Below are positions 25,129 to 34,479 of a stretch of DNA of 64,000 nt, one piece after another (within the stretch, counting starts at the first letter, position 1; each line of letters opens with the position of its first letter). Source of the stretch: Arthrobacter jiangjiafuii (GTDB lineage Bacteria; Actinomycetota; Actinomycetes; Actinomycetales; Micrococcaceae); the NCBI RefSeq assembly GCF_018622995.1, contig NZ_CP076022.1, positions 2,232,001 to 2,296,000 on the forward strand, read 5' to 3'. A model generated the notes under the pieces. That model was given only the letters and a program-made list of their open reading frames with translations. It was not told the DNA's origin and ran no database searches. A program made the translations under genes and the position numbers.

Positions 25129-27267
25129 CTACAGCATGCAGCTGACGCAGTTTTCCACCTCAGTGCCCTCGAGCGCGAGCTGGCGCAGGCGGATGTAGTA
25201 GATGGTCTTGATGCCCTTGCGCCATGCGTAGATCTGCGCCTTGTTGATGTCGCGCGTGGTGGCGGTGTCCTTGAAGAACAGAGTCAGGGACAGGCCCTGG
25301 TCCACGTGCTGCGTGGCAGCGGCGTAGGTGTCGATGATCTTCTCGTAGCCGATTTCATAGGCATCCTTGTAGTACTCAAGGTTGTCGTTGGTCAGGTACG
25401 GCGCCGGGTAGTACACGCGGCCGAGCTTGCCTTCCTTGCGGATCTCGATCTTCGCGGCCACCGGGTGAATCGAGGAGGTGGAGTTGTTGATGTAGGAGAT
25501 CGAGCCGGTGGGCGGCACAGCCTGCAGGTTCTGGTTGTAGATGCCGTGCTCCATGACCGAAGCCTTCAGCGCGGCCCAGTCAGCCTGGGTCGGGATGTGG
25601 ATGCCGTCAAACAGCTCCCGGACGCGCTGCGTCTGGGGAACCCATTCCTGATTTACGTACTTGTCGAAGAACTCGCCGGTGGCGTACTTGGACCGCTCGA
25701 AGCCGGCGAACTTACGGCCGGTTTCGATCGAGAGCAGGTTGGACGCCCGCACCGCGTGGTAGACCACGGAGTAGAAGTAGATATTCGTGAAGTCGATACC
25801 CTCTTCGGAGCCGTAGTGCACCCGCTCCCGGGCCAGGTAGCCGTGCAGGTTCATCTGGCCCAGCCCGATGGCGTGCGACTGGTCGTTGCCCTTGGCGATG
25901 GACGGCACCGAGCCAATGTGGCTCATGTCCGAGACAGCGGTCAGCGCACGGATCGAGGTCTCAATGGTCTGGCCGAAGTCCGGGGAATCCATCGTCTTGG
26001 CGATGTTCAGCGAACCCAGGTTGCAGGAGATGTCCTTGCCGGTCTCGGCGTAGGAGAGGTCATCGTTGTACGTGGTGGGTTCGGAGACCTGGAGGATCTC
26101 GGAGCACAGGTTGGACATGATGATCTTGCCGTCGATCGGGTTTTCCCGGTTCACCGTGTCTTCAAACATGATGTACGGGTAGCCGGACTCGAACTGGATC
26201 TCGGCGAGGGTCTGGAAGAACTCGCGGGCCTTGATCTTGGTCTTCTTGATCCGTGCGTCGTCAACCATCTCGTAGTACTTCTCGGTGACCGAGATGTCGG
26301 AGAACGGCATGCCGTAGACCTTTTCGACGTCGTACGGGGAGAACAGGTACATGTCCTCGTCGCGCTTGGCCAGTTCAAAGGTGATGTCCGGAACGACGAC
26401 GCCGAGGGAGAGGGTCTTGATGCGGATCTTCTCGTCGGCGTTTTCCCGCTTGGTGTCGAGGAACCGGTTGATGTCCGGGTGGTGGGCGTGCAGGTACACG
26501 GCACCGGCACCCTGGCGGGCACCGAGCTGGTTGGCGTAGGAGAAGGAATCCTCAAGGAGCTTCATCACGGGGATGACGCCGGAGGACTGGTTCTCGATCT
26601 GCTTGATCGGGGCACCGACCTCGCGGATGTTCGTCAGCGCAAAGGCGACGCCGCCGCCGCGCTTGGACAGCTGCAGGGCGGAGTTGATGGAACGGCCGAT
26701 CGACTCCATGTTGTCTTCGATGCGCAGCAGGAAGCAGGAAACGAGCTCTCCGCGCTGGGCCTTGCCGGCGTTCAGGAACGTGGGGGTGGCGGGCTGGAAA
26801 CGGCCGCCGATGATTTCGTCAACCATCTGCATGGCCAGCTTCTCGTCGCCGCGGGCCAGGTGCAGGGCAACCATGCAGACACGGTCTTCGTAGCGCTCCA
26901 GGTACCGCTTGCCGTCGAAGGTCTTCAGCGTGTACGAGGTGTAGAACTTGAACGCACCCAGGAAGGTCTCAAAGCGGAACTTCTTCTTGTACGCGCGCTG
27001 GTAGAGCTCGCGGATGAAGTCCATGGAGTACTGGTCGAGCGTTTCGCTCTCGTAGTACTCGTTCTTCACGAGGTATTCCAGCTTTTCTTCCAGGTCGTGG
27101 AAGAACACGGTGTTGTTGTTCACGTGCTGGAGGAAGTACTGGCGCGCAGCAGCGCGGTCGGCGTCGAACTGGATCTCGCCGTTCTTGCCGTACAGGTTCA
27201 GCATGGCGTTGAGCTCGTGGTAGCCGAGGTCCTTGTATGCCTCCGGCAGCTCCTTGGAGTCCGTCAT
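25129..27267 (-). CDS. nrdE: Class Ib ribonucleotide reductase, alpha (catalytic) subunit
   Basis: A 712-residue R1 protein, full length. Seen: [21 protein letters not shown] (first active-site Cys), the thiyl-radical Cys in [18 protein letters not shown], the C-terminal tyrosine pair region and the redox tail CVSC, re-reduced by NrdH. No N-terminal ATP cone is present, as expected for class Ib. ATG 27267 overlaps the nrdI stop as ATGA; an upstream TTG is less likely. The reading frame is uninterrupted, with no intein. It reduces ribonucleoside diphosphates together with NrdF. Confidence 0.96.
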   Translation of the reverse strand: MTDSKELPEAYKDLGYHELNAMLNLYGKNGEIQFDADRAAARQYFLQHVNNNTVFFHDLEEKLEYLVKNEYYESETLDQYSMDFIRELYQRAYKKKFRFETFLGAFKFYTSYTLKTFDGKRYLERYEDRVCMVALHLARGDEKLAMQMVDEIIGGRFQPATPTFLNAGKAQRGELVSCFLLRIEDNMESIGRSINSALQLSKRGGGVAFALTNIREVGAPIKQIENQSSGVIPVMKLLEDSFSYANQLGARQGAGAVYLHAHHPDINRFLDTKRENADEKIRIKTLSLGVVVPDITFELAKRDEDMYLFSPYDVEKVYGMPFSDISVTEKYYEMVDDARIKKTKIKAREFFQTLAEIQFESGYPYIMFEDTVNRENPIDGKIIMSNLCSEILQVSEPTTYNDDLSYAETGKDISCNLGSLNIAKTMDSPDFGQTIETSIRALTAVSDMSHIGSVPSIAKGNDQSHAIGLGQMNLHGYLARERVHYGSEEGIDFTNIYFYSVVYHAVRASNLLSIETGRKFAGFERSKYATGEFFDKYVNQEWVPQTQRVRELFDGIHIPTQADWAALKASVMEHGIYNQNLQAVPPTGSISYINNSTSSIHPVAAKIEIRKEGKLGRVYYPAPYLTNDNLEYYKDAYEIGYEKIIDTYAAATQHVDQGLSLTLFFKDTATTRDINKAQIYAWRKGIKTIYYIRLRQLALEGTEVENCVSCML

Positions 27268-27773
27268 GCCGGCTTCTGCGACTGATGCGTCCAAAACTCT
27301 TCCAATCCTTCGTTAACTTTGGCGACGTCTTCGGACGTGCCCATGAGTTCAAATCTGTACAGCACGGGGACCTTGCACTTCGCGGCGACGATGTCTGCCG
27401 CGAGGCAATAGGATTCCCCGAAGTTGGTGTTGCCCGCGCCGATCACTCCCCGGATCAGGGAGCGGTTGTGCTCGTCGTTCAGGAACTTGATGACCTGCTT
27501 GGGTACTGCCCCTGCGGCTGCCGCCCCCGGCTGTGCGGCGGTGCCGCCGTAGGTCGGCAGCAGCAGGACGTACGGGCGTTGGGCCAGGAGCGTGGGGGCG
27601 GACGTGTGCAGCGGGATTCTTCCTGCGGCAGTGTCCAGCTTTTCGGCGAAGCGGCCGGTGTAGCCCGATGCCGATGTAAAGAAGATCAGGGGCGCGTCGG
27701 TGACGGGCTGGGCTTCAGCTGCGGATCCCGGAACCGGATCAGTTCCGGTGCGGTCTGCTATCCCCAGTGCCAT
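27264..27773 (-). CDS. nrdI: NrdI, flavodoxin-like protein for class Ib RNR
   Basis: A 169-residue flavodoxin-fold protein with the FMN loops [16 protein letters not shown] and [16 protein letters not shown]. NrdI supplies an oxidant for assembling the dimanganese-tyrosyl radical of NrdF. It is longer than usual (about 140 residues) because of an N-terminal extension of roughly 25 residues (up to QPVTDAP). The chosen ATG 27773 has AGGAG upstream, though an internal start is possible. Its stop overlaps the nrdE start. Confidence 0.93.
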   Translation of the reverse strand: MALGIADRTGTDPVPGSAAEAQPVTDAPLIFFTSASGYTGRFAEKLDTAAGRIPLHTSAPTLLAQRPYVLLLPTYGGTAAQPGAAAAGAVPKQVIKFLNDEHNRSLIRGVIGAGNTNFGESYCLAADIVAAKCKVPVLYRFELMGTSEDVAKVNEGLEEFWTHQSQKPA

Positions 27774-27833
27774 GGTTGCTGTGCTCCTGACGGTGCAAGG
27801 TGGTGCGGTGTGGTGCGGTGTGCGGAAGCCGAA

Positions 27834-28079
27834 TCAGGCGACCGAGGATACCGATGCCAGGGCGAGCTCGTCGATCTTGTCCGGACGGAAGCCGGACCAG
27901 GAATCCTGCTCGGTGATGACGACGGGGGCCTGCATGTAACCCAGCGCGCGGACCCGTTCCAGGGCCTCGGCATCCTGGGACATGTCCACGATCTGGTACG
28001 TGATGCCCTTCTTGTCCAACGCCCGGTAAGTAGCGTTGCACTGAACGCAGGAGGGTTTGGTGTAAACCGTAACGGTCAT
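27834..28079 (-). CDS. nrdH: NrdH glutaredoxin-like redoxin
   Basis: An 81-residue thioredoxin-fold protein, MTVTVYTKPSCVQCNATYRALDKKG, with active site Cys-Val-Gln-Cys and the C-terminal WSGFRPDKI segment typical of NrdH. It reduces the C-terminal cysteines of NrdE and is itself reduced by thioredoxin reductase. It is the first gene of the operon; GGGGAG lies 4-9 nt upstream. A probable NrdR box lies 53-68 nt before the ATG. Confidence 0.95.
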   Translation of the reverse strand: MTVTVYTKPSCVQCNATYRALDKKGITYQIVDMSQDAEALERVRALGYMQAPVVITEQDSWSGFRPDKIDELALASVSSVA

Positions 28080-28131
28080 GGTTGGTCTCCCCTTGTGATG
28101 CTTGAAGTCTGTCCATTGATACTACAGCCAG

Positions 28132-28147
28132 ACACTACATCTAGTAC
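28132..28147. promoter_or_regulatory. Probable NrdR box and nrdH promoter
   Basis: ACACTACATCTAGTAC resembles the NrdR consensus ACACWATATATWGTGT at 12 of 16 positions. On the minus strand it overlaps a possible -10 (TACTAG, 28141-28146) placed 17 nt from a weak -35 (TTGGGG, 28164-28169). That position suits repression of nrdHIEF by NrdR. A clear second box at the usual spacing was not found. Confidence 0.5.
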
Positions 28148-28169
28148 GCAGCTGCAGAGGGGACCCCAA

Positions 28170-28492
28170 GATGATGTATTACAAGTATGTCATTAGCCGG
28201 GTGCGTCGTCCACAGTTAATGCACAGGGGCGGGTGAAAAATTCCGTGGATTTCCGCTGGTCCGCTCCGGGTTCTCCACAGCCTGTGCAGAACGAACGCAC
28301 AGGCTCCGGACGTCGGCAAGGCCACAATTTCAGTTGCGTGTCGTGATTTGCGGGCGTGTCGTGGCCCGCACCCGGTGTCGGGCGATGCCCCTGCCCGCCC
28401 ACGGCCGGATCCTGCCGCCGACCGGATAAAGTGGTCGACGGCGGGAAAGCGCGTCACAAGCCCGGCTCCCCGGGGCACGGAAGGCGGCACCA
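28170..28492. other. Divergent intergenic region nrdH / LysR gene
   Basis: About 320 bp without a supported gene. The nrdH promoter side is described separately. On the LysR side only GGAAGG 7-12 nt before ATG 28493 is clear. No strong LysR T-N11-A palindrome was picked out. Confidence 0.5.
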
Positions 28493-29425
28493 GTGGTAAA
28501 CCCGATACACCTGAAAACCCTGCTGGAGGTCATCCGGGTGGGTTCCTTCGCCGCGGCCGCCCTGCGGCTGGGCTACACCGCCTCGGCCGTCTCACAGCAG
28601 ATGTCCGCCCTGGAACGGGCCACCGGAACCCACCTGTTCGAACGCTCCGCCAGGACTGCGGTACCCACGGAGGCCGCCGTCGTCATGGCCCGCCACGCAG
28701 CCAAGGTGCTCACCGACATGGATGCGCTGATGGCCGCCTCGGCCCGGGTCGAGGCCGGCACCAGCCATGAACTGCGCCTGGGCATCTTTCCCAGCCTGGC
28801 CACCTTTGCCCTCCCCCGGCTGGTCGGCTCCCCCGGCTGGCAGGACCTGGGCATCAACCTGAAGATCCACGTCGCGGAGCCGGGGCAAACCATCCAGGGC
28901 CTGCGAACCGGCGGGGAGCTAGATGTCGCCCTCATCTACCTGGTGGGACAAGGAGGGCTCGCCTGGCCCTCGACCATCAGCCGCCAGTGGCTGGGCGACG
29001 ACGATTTCCGCGTGGTCCTCCCCCGCTCCTGGGGCATCCGCGAGGGCTCGCAGGTGTCGGCCGAGCAGCTGTCCGACATGCCCTGGATCATGCACCACCC
29101 CGGCACCCCCGATGCCCTGGTCATCGAGCGGCTGTTCGCGGGCTGCAATCTGCATCCCCGGGTCGCTGCCTACTGCGATGACTTCAACGCGTCGCTGGAG
29201 ATGGCAGCGGCGGGGCTCGGTGCGGCGCTGGTTCCTGAACTGGCAATGCTGAACCGGCACGACGGCGTGGTGGTCCTGGACGTGCCCGAAATCCGGCTGG
29301 CGCGCAGCATCTTCGCCCTGATCATCAACGAGCGCGAAAACCCGCAGGTCCGCCTGTTCCTTGACCAGCTGGCCGAGGTGCTGCGGACGCAGAGCATTGC
29401 CCCGCGGGCAGGAGCCGGCACCTAG
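28493..29425 (+). CDS. LysR family transcriptional regulator
   Basis: A 310-residue LysR protein: N-terminal HTH IHLKTLLEVIRVGSFAAAALRLGYTASAVSQQMSALERATGTHLFERSAR (residues 5-55), then the two-lobed periplasmic-binding-like effector domain (LRLGIFPSLATFALPRLV, LDVALIYLVGQGG, ELRAL-like end). ATG 28493 has GGAAGG upstream. It is divergent from the nrd operon and upstream of a FUSC-family exporter gene, which could be its target. Effector unknown. Confidence 0.9.
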   Translation: MVNPIHLKTLLEVIRVGSFAAAALRLGYTASAVSQQMSALERATGTHLFERSARTAVPTEAAVVMARHAAKVLTDMDALMAASARVEAGTSHELRLGIFPSLATFALPRLVGSPGWQDLGINLKIHVAEPGQTIQGLRTGGELDVALIYLVGQGGLAWPSTISRQWLGDDDFRVVLPRSWGIREGSQVSAEQLSDMPWIMHHPGTPDALVIERLFAGCNLHPRVAAYCDDFNASLEMAAAGLGAALVPELAMLNRHDGVVVLDVPEIRLARSIFALIINERENPQVRLFLDQLAEVLRTQSIAPRAGAGT

Positions 29426-29503
29426 CGCCGCAAGCAACCGGGAGCGCTGTGACGGGGACGACCCGAATCGCGGCTCGCCGCAGGCGCGGGTAATACTGGG
29501 GTG

Positions 29504-30619
29504 ATGCCTACTACCGGAAACCTCTTTCGCCGAACGGGAAAGCTGTTGCAGGCGCCCGGGCTCGCCTCCGTGAGGGGCCAGTTCAAGGACATGCTCCGCT
29601 ACACACGCCTCCAGCTCGCCGTTAAGGCCGCCCTCGCCGTCGGTATTGCCTGGACGCTGGCTCCGCTGGTGCCCGGCGTGGCCGCGCAGTATCCGTATTA
29701 CGCTCCGCTCGGCGCCCTGATCAGCATGTATCCGACGGTTTCCGGCTCGGCGAAGGTCGGGATCCAGACCCTGATCGGACTGGTGACGGGGATGGCCCTG
29801 GCCCTGCTGGTCCTGCTGTTCGGCGGTCCGTCGGTGTGGACCATTGCGCTGGTCGTTGGGGTGGGCGTACTGCTTGCCGGCATTTCCCGGCTTGGTGCAG
29901 GGCGGGAGTACCTGCCCATGGCGGCCCTCTTTGTCCTGGTGATGGGCGGCGACGACCCCGACGGCTACTCCATCGGCTATGCCGTGCAGATGCTGGTGGG
30001 CGTGGGCGTGGGACTGGGCGTCAACGCCACCATCTTTCCTCCCCTGCACCTCACCGGCGCAGTGGACGGCCTGGCGTCGCTGCGGCTCTCCCTTGCCCGG
30101 CAGCTAAAGGAGATGGGCACCGCCATCTCCGAAACCTGGCCGCCCGAGCATGAAGACTGGTCCAAGCGACGGACCGAGCTCATGGCGTTCAGCCGCGAGG
30201 TCCGGGAATCTGTCCAGCTGGCGGACACCAGCCGCCGCGGCAACCTCCGCAGGCACCGGCACCAGCGCGACCTCGACGCCGACTACCGGGCCCTGCGGGC
30301 GATGGAACGGGTGACACTGTATGTGGAGGACATGACCGAGGTCCTCGCCACCGCCATCTGGACCTATCCGGAGGATATGCCGGTTCCGGACGAGTTTACC
30401 GAACAGCTTTCCGAGGCCATGACCGCAACCGGGGAAGCGGTGGAAGCGTGGGATGCCGATACCGAGGAATACACCCAGGCCCGCGACGCGGTCCGGCGCC
30501 TCCAGATCGACATGAACTCGTCGGCCTCCCCGGACAGCCCGGTGGACGTCACCGCGTCGCTGGCCATGAGCATGCGCCGGATCCTGCGGACCGTGCGGAC
30601 CGAAGAAGACCAGCCGTAA
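29504..30619 (+). CDS. FUSC / aromatic acid exporter family membrane protein
   Basis: A 371-residue protein with about six membrane helices in the N-terminal half (LQLAVKAALAVGIAWTLAPLV, YAPLGALISMYPTVSG, IQTLIGLVTGMALALLVLLFGG, IALVVGVGVLLAGISRLG, and AVQMLVGVGVGLGVNATIFPPL) and a long helical cytoplasmic C-terminal half. This is the half-size FUSC layout (AaeB/YccS/Bordetella ArAE relatives) used to export aromatic acids. GTG 29501 immediately before ATG 29504 is an alternative start. It lies downstream of LysR. Substrate unproven. Confidence 0.82.
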   Translation: MPTTGNLFRRTGKLLQAPGLASVRGQFKDMLRYTRLQLAVKAALAVGIAWTLAPLVPGVAAQYPYYAPLGALISMYPTVSGSAKVGIQTLIGLVTGMALALLVLLFGGPSVWTIALVVGVGVLLAGISRLGAGREYLPMAALFVLVMGGDDPDGYSIGYAVQMLVGVGVGLGVNATIFPPLHLTGAVDGLASLRLSLARQLKEMGTAISETWPPEHEDWSKRRTELMAFSREVRESVQLADTSRRGNLRRHRHQRDLDADYRALRAMERVTLYVEDMTEVLATAIWTYPEDMPVPDEFTEQLSEAMTATGEAVEAWDADTEEYTQARDAVRRLQIDMNSSASPDSPVDVTASLAMSMRRILRTVRTEEDQP

Positions 30620-30639
30620 CCGGCGGCAGAAGCCGCCGG
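30620..30639. terminator. Hairpin between convergent genes
   Basis: CCGGCGGC-AGAA-GCCGCCGG directly after the FUSC stop. Perfect 8-bp arms but no T-run; a weak bidirectional terminator candidate. Confidence 0.4.
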
Positions 30640-30659
30640 CCGGCCGGCCGCAACAGCCG

Positions 30660-31772
30660 CTACCCGGCGTCGGGCAGCAGCCCCAGGTCCGTCAGCTGCC
30701 GGGCCATGCCGGCACCGTCGGGCGCGTAGATCCAGGGAATGTCCGACGGCGTCTCGCCCGCCCGCGAAGCGGACCGCCCGCCGGCCAGGACGGCCTCGCT
30801 GGCAGAAAGCTGCCGGATGGCAATGGCCCGGACGCTGTCCGGGTACTGCTGCGCGAAGGCCGCGTAGATGGCCTCGTCATGTTGTCCGTTATCGCCGATC
30901 AGCAGCCACTTGATGTGCGGGAATTCCTTGGCCAGGCGCTCGAGCTGGGTCTTCTTGTGCTCGGGCCCGCTGCGGAACCAGCGGTCCCGGGTGGGCCCCC
31001 AGTCGGTCAGCAGCAGCGGCCCGGCAGGATACAGGTTGCGGGTGATGAAACGGGTCAGGGTTGCTGCCACGTTCCAGGCACCGGTGGACAGGTACAGCAC
31101 GGGGCTGCCCGGATTCTCCCGGGCCAGGCGGTCCATCATCACGGCCATGCCGGGCGTGGGCGTGCGGGCGTGCTCATCCAGCACGAAGGTGTTCCAGGCG
31201 GCCAGGAACGGACGCGGCAGGGCCGTCACCATCACCGTGTCGTCAATATCCGAGACCACACCCACGCTGGCCTGCGGGTCAACAATGTAGACGGGCGCCT
31301 CGGCTGCCTCGGAGTCCTCCGAACGCAGGGTGACAGTGGTCCAGCCCGGGGCAAGCTTCACGGGAATGACGACGTCGATCACGCCGCCGCGGTCGGCGGT
31401 CACCGGATAGCTCTCATCGCCGATCTCCACGGTCACGGCTGCCTTGTTGATCGGCGGGCTCATGAAGTTGCGCCAGCCGCGGATGCCGTCGCGGATGGCC
31501 TTGGCGCCGGCGGAATCCTCTGCCGTGGAGGCGTAGCCCGGTTTGGCCAGGATCACCCGGCCCAGGACGCGGACCCATTCGGTGGTGCCGTACCCGGTGA
31601 AGGGCAGCACGGTTTGGACCTGTCCATGCTTGCGGGCGCGGGCCGAGCGGAAGCTGTGGAACACGTCCTCCAGCCGCATGCCGAGGTGGCTGGCCTGCTC
31701 CTTGACCGACGGTGTGGTCGTTTCGGTTGGCGGACTCTGGACGGGCGGTGTCTGGGAAGGTGTCAGCGACAT
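30660..31772 (-). CDS. App1-type phosphatase (DUF2183)
   Basis: A 370-residue protein. After a Pro/Thr-rich start comes a beta-sandwich part (VILAKPGYASTAED to VYIVDP). The DUF2183 HAD-like domain has the catalytic motif SDIDDTV (Asp175, Asp177, Thr179), then YLSTGAWNVAATLTRFITRN, GPTRDRWFRSGPEHKKTQLERL and LLIGDNGQHDEAIYAAFA. App1 of yeast is a phosphatidate phosphatase; the bacterial substrate is probably a lipid or phospho-ester but is not proven. No signal peptide is seen. Confidence 0.85.
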   Translation of the reverse strand: MSLTPSQTPPVQSPPTETTTPSVKEQASHLGMRLEDVFHSFRSARARKHGQVQTVLPFTGYGTTEWVRVLGRVILAKPGYASTAEDSAGAKAIRDGIRGWRNFMSPPINKAAVTVEIGDESYPVTADRGGVIDVVIPVKLAPGWTTVTLRSEDSEAAEAPVYIVDPQASVGVVSDIDDTVMVTALPRPFLAAWNTFVLDEHARTPTPGMAVMMDRLARENPGSPVLYLSTGAWNVAATLTRFITRNLYPAGPLLLTDWGPTRDRWFRSGPEHKKTQLERLAKEFPHIKWLLIGDNGQHDEAIYAAFAQQYPDSVRAIAIRQLSASEAVLAGGRSASRAGETPSDIPWIYAPDGAGMARQLTDLGLLPDAG

Positions 31773-31839
31773 AACTCCAGTCTGTCAGATCCGCAGTTCT
31801 CAGGTGCCGGGTGCTTCCCCTGCCCGCCCCGGGCAGCAA

Positions 31840-31880
31840 AAAGCCGGCAGCAACCGTGCGGGACGGTTGCTGCCGGCTTT
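31840..31880 (-). terminator. Strong terminator after the desaturase gene
   Basis: Perfect 18-bp arms (31840-31857 and 31863-31880) with a 5-nt loop, followed on the minus strand by TTTTT. It lies 17 nt downstream of the desaturase stop. Confidence 0.9.
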
Positions 31881-31897
31881 CAAGCTGCCGGGCTGGC

Positions 31898-32971
31898 CTA
31901 GCGGCGGCGCTCTGCGGTCATCGGGCAATCAAACGGGTCGCGGGCCGCCAGGCCTACCTCGTTCAGGTACCGGACGACAATGCCGTAGGACTGCGTCAGC
32001 GTGGTCTCCGTGTAGGGGATCTTGTGATCGGCGCAGTAGGCCTTGACGATCTCGGATGCGCGGGCCAGGTGCGGCCGGGGCATGTTCGGGAACAGGTGGT
32101 GCTCAATCTGGTAGTTGAGCCCGCCCATCAGGGTGTTCATGCCGGTGCCCTTGATGTTGCGCGAAGTCAGGACCTGGCGGGAGAGGAAGTCCACCTTGGA
32201 GTCCTTGGGAATGATCGGCATGCCCTTGTGGTTCGGGGCGAAAGAGGCGCCCATGTACACACCGAAGACGGCCAGCTGCACTCCGATGAAGGCGAAGGCC
32301 ATGCCCACCGGGAGGAAGAAGAACACGGCGGCCAGGTACAGGCCCAGGCGCAGGAAGACCATCGAGAGTTCGGTGATGCGTCCCTTGACCTGCTTGTTGG
32401 CGAAGAGGTGCTTGATCGAAGTGGCGTGCAGGTTGATGCCTTCGAGCGTCAGCAGGGGGAAGAACAGCCAGCCCTGTCGGCGGGCAAACCAGGCCATGAA
32501 GCCCTTCTGCCGTGCCGCCTGCTCGGGCAGGAACGAGATGGTGTCCATGTCGATGTCCGGATCCTTGCCCACCGTGTTGGGGTTGGCGTGGTGCCGGCTG
32601 TGCTTGTTCATCCACCACTGGTAGCTGATGCCGACGACGGCGTTGGCCACGAAGCGTCCGGCGCGGTCGTTCGCGGGGCCGGACTCAAACACCTGGCGGT
32701 GCGCTGCCTCATGGGCGATGAACGCCATCTGGGTCAGCAGCACGCCCAGCGCAGCAGCGATCAGCAGCTGGAACCAGCTCTCACCGATCAGGAAGAACCC
32801 GGTTCCGGCGGCGATCAAGCCGGCGCAGAGGAAAATGAAGGTCGTGATGTAGAAGGAGCGGCGGCGCTTCAGCAGCCCTTCCTCACGAACGGCCTTCAGC
32901 AGCCCTGAATAGCTGCTGACGACGGAGTTGGTGCGGGTCTTCGGTGCAGCAGGTTGTGCAGTTGTGCTCAT
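31898..32971 (-). CDS. Membrane fatty acid desaturase (three His boxes)
   Basis: A 357-residue integral membrane di-iron desaturase with His boxes HEAAH (87-91), HSRHH (124-128) and QIEHH (288-292). The Gln in the third box places it with front-end or acyl-lipid desaturases of the actinobacterial DesA3/linoleoyl-like group. Hydrophobic segments surround the boxes. Start ATG 32971 has GAGGG upstream; the frame continues to 33061 without a better start. It introduces double bonds for membrane fluidity. The electron donor gene is not adjacent. Confidence 0.9.
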   Translation of the reverse strand: MSTTAQPAAPKTRTNSVVSSYSGLLKAVREEGLLKRRRSFYITTFIFLCAGLIAAGTGFFLIGESWFQLLIAAALGVLLTQMAFIAHEAAHRQVFESGPANDRAGRFVANAVVGISYQWWMNKHSRHHANPNTVGKDPDIDMDTISFLPEQAARQKGFMAWFARRQGWLFFPLLTLEGINLHATSIKHLFANKQVKGRITELSMVFLRLGLYLAAVFFFLPVGMAFAFIGVQLAVFGVYMGASFAPNHKGMPIIPKDSKVDFLSRQVLTSRNIKGTGMNTLMGGLNYQIEHHLFPNMPRPHLARASEIVKAYCADHKIPYTETTLTQSYGIVVRYLNEVGLAARDPFDCPMTAERRR

Positions 32972-33213
32972 GCGGCCCTCGGGGGTTCTTCGGCTTCCCA
33001 GCCGGCTAAACGAGCATTTGCTGCTCTGCAGATACTCCAGCCTAACCCCAAGAGCTGGCAAAACCTTGTGACCGGCTCCCCCGGGCTGTCACGACTGCCC
33101 GCCACGCCAACTCAGCTGCAGGGCTCAATCCGGCTAGTATCCGGTGCAGGCCCGTCTCGCCTTCGGGCCTGTCCCACACTGGTTACCAGCACAAGAAGCA
33201 GGAAGGACCGGCC

Positions 33214-34479
33214 ATGACATCCCCAACCGGAACAGCTGACCACGGAACCCTGGACCTCAGCGTTCCTGCCGGGCACGAGCCATGGCGGAATCCGTCCGCT
33301 TACTGGCCGGACCTCAGCCGGGCCGTTGCCCACCTGAGCGCCCCGGTCGCAGTACTGGGACTCGAGGCGCTGCGATGGAACACGCATGACCTGCTCCGCC
33401 GGGCCGGCGGAACCCCGTTGCGCGTCGCCAGCAAATCGCTGCGGGTCCGAGGAGTCATAAACGCATTGCTGGCCCTCCCGGGCTTCCGCGGCATCCTTGC
33501 CTTCACCCTGGCCGAGGCGCTGTGGCTCGCCGAACGCTGCGACGACGTCGTCGTCGGTTATCCGAGCACAGACCGCGCAGCTCTTGCGCGGCTGTTGGCC
33601 GATCACCGGTTGGCCGCCCGGGTGACCCTGATGATAGATGACGAGGCGCAGCTGGATTTGATCGACTCCCTCACTCCGGCGGGACGTCGCCCCGAGGTGC
33701 GGATCTGCCTCGATGCCGATGCGTCCTGGCGGTCGCCGCTCCTGGGCTTTATCGGCACCCGCCGCTCTCCCCTGCACGCCCCGGCGGACGCCGTCGCGCT
33801 GGGCCGCGCCGTCGCGTCCCGTCCGGGATTCACGCTGGTCGGGCTCATGATGTACGAAGGTCAGATCGCCGGAGTGGGCGACGCCGCACCCCGGGCCGCA
33901 GCCATGAATGCCCTGATGCGCCGGGTGCAGCCCCGCTCGATCGCCGAACTCCGGCAGCGCCGCGGCACCATAGTCCGCGGACTGCGGGAGCTGGCCGACC
34001 TGGAGTTCGTCAACGGCGGCGGCACCGGATCGGTGGAATCGACGGCTGCCGATCCCTCGGTCACCGAAATCACCGCCGGCTCCGGGCTCTTTGCCGGACA
34101 CTTATTCGACTCCTACCGCGCCTTCTCCCCCGCCCCGGCGGCCGCCGTCGCGCTTGATGTGGTGCGCCGCCCGGCGCCAGCCATCGCCACCGTCCTTGGC
34201 GGCGGCTGGATAGCCTCGGGGCCGCCCGGCGCCAACCGGGTGCCGCAGGTTGCCTGGCCCCGGAGACTCAAGCTGCTGCCGCGCGAGGGTGCCGGCGAAG
34301 TCCAGACGCCGCTGGCGGGCCGGTCTGCTGCCGGGCTGGCCGTCGGCGACCGGGTCTGGTTCCGGCACGCCAAAAGCGGTGAACCGGCTGAACGGGTGAA
34401 CTCCTTCGCCGTTGTGGATGGCGGAACCGTGACCGCCATGCTGCCTACCTACCGGGGCGAAGGGAAGGCGTTCCTGTGA
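33214..34479 (+). CDS. PLP-dependent amino acid deaminase/aldolase (alanine-racemase N-domain)
   Basis: A 421-residue fold-type III PLP enzyme. The PLP lysine is Lys74 in RVASKSLRV. The barrel has FTLAEALWLAERCDDVVVGYP and VRICLDADASW. The phosphate and metal end has FVNGGGTGSVESTAADPSVTEITAGSGLF and a C-terminal beta domain. This matches the amino acid deaminase/aldolase group related to D-threonine aldolase and D-serine dehydratase. It overlaps the lactone-oxidase gene by GTGA, a linkage common in actinobacteria. Substrate not determined. Confidence 0.87.
   Translation: MTSPTGTADHGTLDLSVPAGHEPWRNPSAYWPDLSRAVAHLSAPVAVLGLEALRWNTHDLLRRAGGTPLRVASKSLRVRGVINALLALPGFRGILAFTLAEALWLAERCDDVVVGYPSTDRAALARLLADHRLAARVTLMIDDEAQLDLIDSLTPAGRRPEVRICLDADASWRSPLLGFIGTRRSPLHAPADAVALGRAVASRPGFTLVGLMMYEGQIAGVGDAAPRAAAMNALMRRVQPRSIAELRQRRGTIVRGLRELADLEFVNGGGTGSVESTAADPSVTEITAGSGLFAGHLFDSYRAFSPAPAAAVALDVVRRPAPAIATVLGGGWIASGPPGANRVPQVAWPRRLKLLPREGAGEVQTPLAGRSAAGLAVGDRVWFRHAKSGEPAERVNSFAVVDGGTVTAMLPTYRGEGKAFL

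Noticed and set aside
25306-27285. 659-codon plus-strand open frame
   Set aside because: Antisense shadow of nrdE; no start context and no family features.
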